Shown here piece by piece: positions 59,218 through 64,000 of a DNA stretch of 64,000 nt. Location: assembly GCF_019645835.1 (NCBI RefSeq), contig NZ_CP080998.1, positions 1,922,001-1,986,000 of the forward strand, written 5' to 3'. This stretch comes from Mycolicibacterium holsaticum DSM 44478 = JCM 12374 (GTDB lineage Bacteria; Actinomycetota; Actinomycetes; Mycobacteriales; Mycobacteriaceae). The translations under genes and the position numbers were made by a program. The number at the start of each line of letters is the position of its first letter. The stretch's first letter is position 1. Below the pieces are notes generated by a model. That model was not told the origin of the DNA and did no database searches. It saw only the letters and a list, made by a program, of their open reading frames with translations.

Positions 59218-60807
59218 TCAGCGGCTGGGCGCTTCGTTGGCGAAGCGTTCGCGCAGTTGACGTTTGAGCAGTTTGCCGCTCGGATTCTTCGGCAGCGCGT
59301 CGACAAAGAAGACATGCTTGGGGGTCTTGAACCCGGCGAGGTGCTCGCGGCAGTGCGCGATCACGTCGTCCTCGGTCAGGGCACAGCCGGCGCGGGGGAC
59401 GACCGCCGCGACCACGGCCTCGACCCAGGTCGGGTGCGGCAGCCCGAACACGGCGACTTCCTCGATTCCGCTGTGCCGGTACATGACCTCCTCGACCTCG
59501 CGGCTGGCGACGTTCTCCCCGCCGGTTTTGATCATGTCCTTCTTGCGGTCGACCACGTGCAGCAGCCCGTGCTCGTCGTAGTAGCCCAGATCGCCGGAAT
59601 GAAACCAGCCGCCGCGGAACGCTTCTGCGGTCTTCTGCGGGTCGTCGAGGTAGCCGAGCATCAGATGCGGGCTGCGATGGGCGATCTCACCCAGTACGCC
59701 GGCGGGAACCGGGTTTTCGGCTTCGTCGAGGATCGTGGTCTCCACGTTGACCACCGGCCGTCCCGCCGCGCCGGCGTGGGTGTCCTGTTCGTCGGGTCCC
59801 AGCGCGGAGGCCAACGGCGCCAACTCGGTCTGGCCGTAGAAGTTCCACAGCCGCAGCCCCGGCAGCCGCTCGCGGATCTCGGCGAGGATCTCCGTCGGCA
59901 TGGCAGAGGCGCCGTAATAACCCTTGCCCAGGCTGGACAGGTCCACCTCGTCGAAGATCGGCGAGCGCAGCAGCGAGATCCACACCGTCGGCGGGGCGAA
60001 GTAGTTGGTGACCCGGTGGCGCTCGATGGCCCGCAGCACCAGGTCCGGGTCGGGGCCGGGCAGGATGATGCTGGTGGCACCCAGATAGATGTCGGTGGCC
60101 AGAAAATTGTCCAGCTGCGCGCAGTGGTACAGCGGCAGCGAATGGATCTCGACGTCGTCGCCGGTCATCGAGCCCGCGATGATCGTGCTGACGTACTGCC
60201 AGATCAGGCTGCGGCTGGAGTGCATCACCCCTTTGGGACGCGACTCGGTGCCGCTGGTGTACATCAGCCGCAGCAGTTGGTCGTCGTCGATGTGCGGTGT
60301 CGGTGCCGGCGAGCTGGTGGTCAGCCACTGCGCGAAGTCGTCCCAGCCCGGCGGTGCCGGCTGGCCTGGCCGGGTCAGCGCCGCCCTGGTCCTCACGGCA
60401 CCCCCTGACCGCATGGCCTGCTCGGCGGTCGATGTCAGTTGGTCCTCGACGATGAACCCGGTGGCGTTGCAGTGGCCGAGGATGTAGGCGATCTCCTCGG
60501 CGGTGAGCATGAAGTTGATCGGGACCAGTACCACCCCGGCGCGGGCCGTCGCGAACGCCAGCACCGCGTACTGCCAGCAGTTGTGCGACAACAGAGCCAC
60601 CCGGTCGCCGGGCCGAAATCCATTGTCGTGCAACGCGGCGGCCGCCCTGTCGACGACGCTGTCGAACTCGGCGTACGTCAGCTGCAGGTCACCGTCGATG
60701 ATCGCGATCTTGTCGGGCTGTCTACGGGCCGAGCGCCGCGGAATGTCGCCGACGCTATGGCTGCGCGCCCGTGCGATCACGGCGTCGAGATCCTGCAACC
60801 CTTGCAT
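59218..60807 (-). CDS. Acyl-CoA synthetase (FadD-type, AMP-forming)
   Basis: Activates a carboxylic acid to its CoA thioester; 529 aa from ATG 60807 (MQGLQDLDAVIARA). The open frame extends to 61206 but that part is antisense to the monooxygenase gene. The AMP-binding P-loop is YTSGTESRPKG near residue 190. FYGQTE, GWFHSGDLGYYDEHG and the hinge DRKKDMIKTGGENV are present. The C-terminal catalytic Lys is in PKNPSGKLLKRQL. First gene of the minus-strand operon that runs to about 53453. Confidence 0.93.
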   Translation of the reverse strand: MQGLQDLDAVIARARSHSVGDIPRRSARRQPDKIAIIDGDLQLTYAEFDSVVDRAAAALHDNGFRPGDRVALLSHNCWQYAVLAFATARAGVVLVPINFMLTAEEIAYILGHCNATGFIVEDQLTSTAEQAMRSGGAVRTRAALTRPGQPAPPGWDDFAQWLTTSSPAPTPHIDDDQLLRLMYTSGTESRPKGVMHSSRSLIWQYVSTIIAGSMTGDDVEIHSLPLYHCAQLDNFLATDIYLGATSIILPGPDPDLVLRAIERHRVTNYFAPPTVWISLLRSPIFDEVDLSSLGKGYYGASAMPTEILAEIRERLPGLRLWNFYGQTELAPLASALGPDEQDTHAGAAGRPVVNVETTILDEAENPVPAGVLGEIAHRSPHLMLGYLDDPQKTAEAFRGGWFHSGDLGYYDEHGLLHVVDRKKDMIKTGGENVASREVEEVMYRHSGIEEVAVFGLPHPTWVEAVVAAVVPRAGCALTEDDVIAHCREHLAGFKTPKHVFFVDALPKNPSGKLLKRQLRERFANEAPSR

Positions 60808-60910
60808 GACCGGCAGCGTAGGGCCCGGCGGGCCGAACAGGGCGGTTGGTGTCCCGCTCAGTAGGCAACACCATGGCCGGTCGCCGCGTTCGCGCCGATA
60901 CTTCGTCGTT

Positions 60911-62833
60911 GTGACCACTGATGCGCAAGCCACGACGCCCCGGGTGCCGGTCGACGCTGCCGAACTGCGGGCACACCTGCGCCAGGCCGACCCCGGCGTC
61001 CTGGTGGCAGTGCTGGCGCAGTTGACGGGTGACCCAGCGGTCGCCGACCGGTTCGGGCCCAAGATCAGCCACGTTCCCGATCCGCCCGAGCGGGCCGGCG
61101 TCACCGACCCCGACACGATGGAGGAACTGGTAGCCGCGATCGTCGACGGTCTGGACGCTCCGCGGGCCCCGGATGCACTGGCGGCCGACGACCCGGCGTT
61201 GTTCACCCGGGTGCTGCCCGTGGCGCTCGGCTCCGACGTCGACGACGAGTTCGTAGCGCTGCTGCTCGAACAGGGCGGCTTTCAGCTTTCCCAGCCGACG
61301 TTGCCGCGCACGGTGCCGATTCCGGAATCGACGACGGTCGCCATCGTCGGCGCGGGTCTGGCCGGCATCATCACCGCGTTGTCTGCCGCCGACGCCGGGG
61401 TGAACTACCAGATCTTCGATCGCAACGACGAAGTCGGCGGGACGTGGCTGACCACGACCTACCCGGGCATCGGGGTCGACACCCCCTCCGCGTACTACTC
61501 GTTGTCGCGGGACGTGAACCCCGACTGGACGAGCTACTACCCGCAGGGCGGGGAATACCAGGCGTATCTGGTGTCGCTGGCCGACAAGTACGGGCTTCGC
61601 GAGCACACCCGGTTCGGCACCGAGGTGCAGGCGTTGTGGTGGGACGAGGACCGCCACCAGTGGCAGATCCATTCGGTGGACCGTGACGGCAAACGTGAGG
61701 TGAGTTTCGCGCGGGTGGTGGTCACCGCGGCCGGCTATCTGAACCGTCCGCGCTGGCCGGACGTGCCCGGTCGAGACTCCTTCGCGGGCACCAGCATCCA
61801 CTCGGCGCTGTGGGATCCGTCGGTGGATCTGGCCGGTAAGCGGGTAGCGGTGATCGGGGCGGGGTGCACGGCCGTGCAGATCGTCGACGCCTGCGTCGAG
61901 GACGTCGAGCACCTGACCGTGTTCCAACGGCAACCGCACTGGGTGGCACCGCGCAAGCGCCTGTCCGATGATGTGCCCGAGCACCGGCGCTTCCTGGGCC
62001 GGCACCTGCCGTACTACGCCAACTGGCACCGGCTGAAGTCCTATTGGGGTACCGCGGACAACAACTACCCGGTCATCCTGCGCGACCCGGAATGGGCCGA
62101 GAAGAACCTGTCCATCTCCCCGGCCAACGACGTGCTGCTGCAGATGTGCCGCGACTACATCAACCGGACCTTCGGCGAGGGAACGGAACTGGCGAAGAAG
62201 GTCACACCGGACTTCGCGCCGTACGGTAAGCGGATCGTGCGCGATCCCGGTGGCTACTACGCGGCGTTGACCCGCGAACACGTCGACGTGGAGGCCGCCG
62301 AACCGGCCGAGGTGAACCCGAAAGGCATTGTCACCCAGGATGGTCGGCAGATCGACCTGGACGTGATCATCTACGCCACCGGCTATCACCTCGACTTCCT
62401 GTCGACCCTCGACATCCGTGGCCGCGATGGACGCACGCTGCAACAGGAGTGGGGCGACAGCCCGCGGGCGTACCGCGGTGGCACCGTGCCCGGGTTCCCG
62501 AACCTGTTCATCAACTCCGCGCCGAACTACAGTCCCGGGCACGGGGCGGGCGCGAACTTCTCGATGGAGGTGATGGCGCACTTCATCGTCGAGTGCCTGC
62601 AGCTGATGGCGTTGCGCGGCGCCACCACCATGGAGGTGACCCGACAGGCCTACGAGGAGTACGTGGCCGCGATCGACGAGGCGATGTCGCAGACGGTGTG
62701 GTGTCATACCCCTAACGCGCACACCTACTACCGATCGGGTTCTGGCCGTGTGGTGGTGTCGACACCGTACCGGTTGGTCGACGTGTGGCAGCAGCACCGC
62801 GCGCCGGTCGAAGACCACTTCACGCTGCGATGA
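60911..62833 (+). CDS. Baeyer-Villiger monooxygenase, HAPMO type
   Basis: Flavoprotein that inserts oxygen next to a ketone, making an ester or lactone. It has 640 aa from GTG 60911. Two Rossmann motifs, VGAGLAG (146-152) and IGAGCTAVQ, flank the exact Baeyer-Villiger fingerprint FxGxxxHxxxW (FAGTSIHSALW, 291-301). The extra 140 residues at the N-terminus and total length match 4-hydroxyacetophenone monooxygenase. The stop overlaps the SDR 5 start by ATGA. It is divergent from the acyl-CoA synthetase (103-bp gap), which suggests shared control. Confidence 0.93.
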   Translation: MTTDAQATTPRVPVDAAELRAHLRQADPGVLVAVLAQLTGDPAVADRFGPKISHVPDPPERAGVTDPDTMEELVAAIVDGLDAPRAPDALAADDPALFTRVLPVALGSDVDDEFVALLLEQGGFQLSQPTLPRTVPIPESTTVAIVGAGLAGIITALSAADAGVNYQIFDRNDEVGGTWLTTTYPGIGVDTPSAYYSLSRDVNPDWTSYYPQGGEYQAYLVSLADKYGLREHTRFGTEVQALWWDEDRHQWQIHSVDRDGKREVSFARVVVTAAGYLNRPRWPDVPGRDSFAGTSIHSALWDPSVDLAGKRVAVIGAGCTAVQIVDACVEDVEHLTVFQRQPHWVAPRKRLSDDVPEHRRFLGRHLPYYANWHRLKSYWGTADNNYPVILRDPEWAEKNLSISPANDVLLQMCRDYINRTFGEGTELAKKVTPDFAPYGKRIVRDPGGYYAALTREHVDVEAAEPAEVNPKGIVTQDGRQIDLDVIIYATGYHLDFLSTLDIRGRDGRTLQQEWGDSPRAYRGGTVPGFPNLFINSAPNYSPGHGAGANFSMEVMAHFIVECLQLMALRGATTMEVTRQAYEEYVAAIDEAMSQTVWCHTPNAHTYYRSGSGRVVVSTPYRLVDVWQQHRAPVEDHFTLR

Positions 62834-63717
62834 GCGGACTGCTTGCCGGTCGAACGGCGCTGGTCACAGGCAGTAGCCGGGGGATCGGGCGCGCTGTGGC
62901 GCAACGCCTTTCGGCTGAAGGTGCGACGGTTGTGGTGACCGCGCGCTCGTATCGGCCGTCGGCGTCGGTACGGGGCGCGAGGGCTGCGGAACTGCCGGGC
63001 ACCATCGGTGAGACCGTCGAGCTGATCGAGTCGGCCGGCGGTACGGCGATCGGCATCGCCGCCGACCTAGAAGATCCACAGCAGCGCGCCGGCCTGGTGG
63101 ACCAGGTGCTCGAGCGGACCGGACGCATCGACATCCTGGTCAACAACGCGGGTTTCGCCGATTACGCGCTGGTCGAAGACATGGACATGGAGACGTTCGA
63201 CCGGACGGTCGAGCACTACCTGCGGGCGCCGTTCGTGCTGACCCGAGCGGCGATCCCGCACATGCGACAGCAGGGTGCGGGCTGGATCGTCAACATCGGC
63301 TCGGTCACCGGCGTCGCGCCCGTGCGGCCCTACCGCGAGTACAACAAGACCTCCGGGGACGTCGTGTACGCGTCGATGAAGGCTGCGCTGCACCGGTTCA
63401 CCCAGGGGGTGGCGGCCGAACTGCTCGACGCCAACATCGCGGTCAACTGCGTCGGACCCTCGACGGCGATCCGCACACCCGGCGCCGCATCGCTGATCCC
63501 CGAGACATTTCCGACCGAACCGGTGGAGTACCTGGCCGAGACCGTGCTCGCGATGTGCCACCTGCCCGCCGCCGAGCGCACCGGGTTGGTGGCGTTCAGC
63601 CTGCACTACCCGTGGTCGCAGGGCTTGGCGGTGCGCAGCCTCGACGGGGCAACGGTGCTGCCGCCCCGGGAACCGCCGGCCGCCGCGAACCCCAACATCC
63701 TGCCCGCGGGCATGTAA
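62830..63717 (+). CDS. Short-chain dehydrogenase/reductase (SDR 5)
   Basis: A 295-aa SDR co-translated with the Baeyer-Villiger enzyme (4-bp overlap). TGSSRGIGRAVAQRL is the cofactor loop, NNAG follows, then YASMKAALHRFTQG with the catalytic Tyr-Lys. A 12-residue insertion after strand 2 (SYRPSASVRGARA) is typical of a mycobacterial SDR group. It probably makes the ketone on which the partner enzyme acts, oxidising an alcohol. Confidence 0.9.
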   Translation: MSGLLAGRTALVTGSSRGIGRAVAQRLSAEGATVVVTARSYRPSASVRGARAAELPGTIGETVELIESAGGTAIGIAADLEDPQQRAGLVDQVLERTGRIDILVNNAGFADYALVEDMDMETFDRTVEHYLRAPFVLTRAAIPHMRQQGAGWIVNIGSVTGVAPVRPYREYNKTSGDVVYASMKAALHRFTQGVAAELLDANIAVNCVGPSTAIRTPGAASLIPETFPTEPVEYLAETVLAMCHLPAAERTGLVAFSLHYPWSQGLAVRSLDGATVLPPREPPAAANPNILPAGM

Positions 63718-63722
63718 TTGGC

Positions 63723-63771
63723 GATTTCGGCGCGCGCACGCCCCGTGAGGGGGCGTCAGCGCGCCGAAATC
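63723..63771. terminator. Large perfect bidirectional hairpin
   Basis: Outer 13-bp stem gatttcggcgcgc (63723-63735) with 63759-63771, then inner 7-bp stem acgcccc/ggggcgt with loop gtgag. The outer stem starts with AT pairs, so it reads with a short T-run on both strands. It sits between convergent genes and ends on the stop codon of the last gene. Confidence 0.8.
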
Positions 63772-64000
63772 ACTCGGAGGGGCAGAAGCTGTGGCAGATG
63801 CGGTCGCGCACGATGGCCTCGGGGCACTCCGGATCGAACCAGCGGTCCACGTAGGCCCAGTGAATCGGGTGCATGAGGTACGGGCCCATCAGGCCGTCGA
63901 CGTCGGTGAAGTGCTGCTCGAACACATGGGTCCACGGCGAGGCACCGACCGCCGACTCGACGGGGCTCAGCTGCCAGTCGACGATCGAGCGCACGTAGCG
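63770..64000 (-). CDS. Unknown protein, C-terminal part (5' end outside window)
   Basis: Open frame running off the right edge; the last 76 residues are seen (RYVRSIVDWQLSPVES to ICHSFCPSE). It contains several aromatic and acidic residues (HWAYVDRWFDPECPE) and two cysteines near the end. I do not recognise the family. An EthD-like fold is possible but unsupported. Convergent with SDR 5. Confidence 0.6.
   Translation of the reverse strand, partial: RYVRSIVDWQLSPVESAVGASPWTHVFEQHFTDVDGLMGPYLMHPIHWAYVDRWFDPECPEAIVRDRICHSFCPSE

Noticed and set aside
60808..61206. N-terminal extension of the acyl-CoA synthetase
   Set aside because: The extra 133 residues are low-complexity Ser/Ala/Gly and antisense to the monooxygenase; ATG 60807 gives the normal family length.
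60755..62818. 687-aa open frame antisense to the Baeyer-Villiger gene
   Set aside because: Shadow of a high-GC gene whose motifs are exact on the other strand; the sequence has no family features.
41152..64000. KstR or KstR2 operators in the catabolic block
   Set aside because: Main divergent and intergenic gaps were read for TnnAACnnGTTnnA and AnCAAGnnCTTGnT patterns; none seen by eye.

Overview
The window is GC-rich and reads as the chromosome of a non-tuberculous Mycobacterium (Mycolicibacterium type). The first 41 kb follows, with the strand flipped, the order I recall from M. tuberculosis Rv2461c down to Rv2417c. Landmarks are clpP1-clpP2-clpX, korA-korB-mobA, rpfE, valS-folC-ndk-rne, rplU-rpmA-obg-proB, nadE, proA, nadD-rsfS-gpgP-octT and degV. 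The glucosylglycerate genes gpgP and octT and the resuscitation-promoting factors are mycobacterial markers. Two tandem rpf genes, as known in M. smegmatis (rpfE and rpfE2), point away from the tuberculosis complex.

Region 1 (1-8.4 kb): the Clp protease genes, a small collagen-like secreted protein, clpX, divergent fdhD, the CoA-dependent 2-oxoglutarate:ferredoxin oxidoreductase korAB, and mobA. Region 2 (8.4-12.2 kb): a 1-kb non-coding stretch with a CRP-like site and a hairpin-rich leader, then two rpf genes, then a VOC protein and a FAD monooxygenase on the minus strand. Region 3 (12.3-27.1 kb): an S9 peptidase, a saccharopine-dehydrogenase-like reductase, then valS-folC-DUF4233-ndk, rne with its long leader, and rplU-rpmA-obg-proB. 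Region 4 (27.1-41.2 kb): a sirtuin, an isochorismatase-like hydrolase and nadE. They are followed by a minus-strand block of small membrane protein, YbhB protein, cation efflux pump, CmtR-like metal sensor, enoyl-CoA hydratase and ribokinase. The plus strand then carries proA, a MoxR/VWA pair, nadD-rsfS-gpgP-octT and degV.

Region 5 (41.15-64 kb) breaks the familiar order. It is a 23-kb block of catabolic genes: two 3-ketosteroid-dehydrogenase-like flavoproteins, a KshA-like Rieske oxygenase with a tiny four-cysteine partner, and a HAPMO-type Baeyer-Villiger monooxygenase. It also has an HSL-family esterase, an acyl-CoA synthetase, an adjacent pair of acyl-CoA dehydrogenases, a zinc alcohol dehydrogenase and five short-chain dehydrogenases. 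The rest are a flavin/F420-type monooxygenase, two SnoaL-like proteins, a PaaI thioesterase, a PadR regulator and a possible non-heme iron oxygenase of unknown function. I see no KstR or KstR2 operators. My inference is a pathway for a cyclic, steroid- or terpenoid-like ketone controlled separately from the cholesterol regulon. No IS elements, CRISPR arrays, tRNAs or rRNAs were found.
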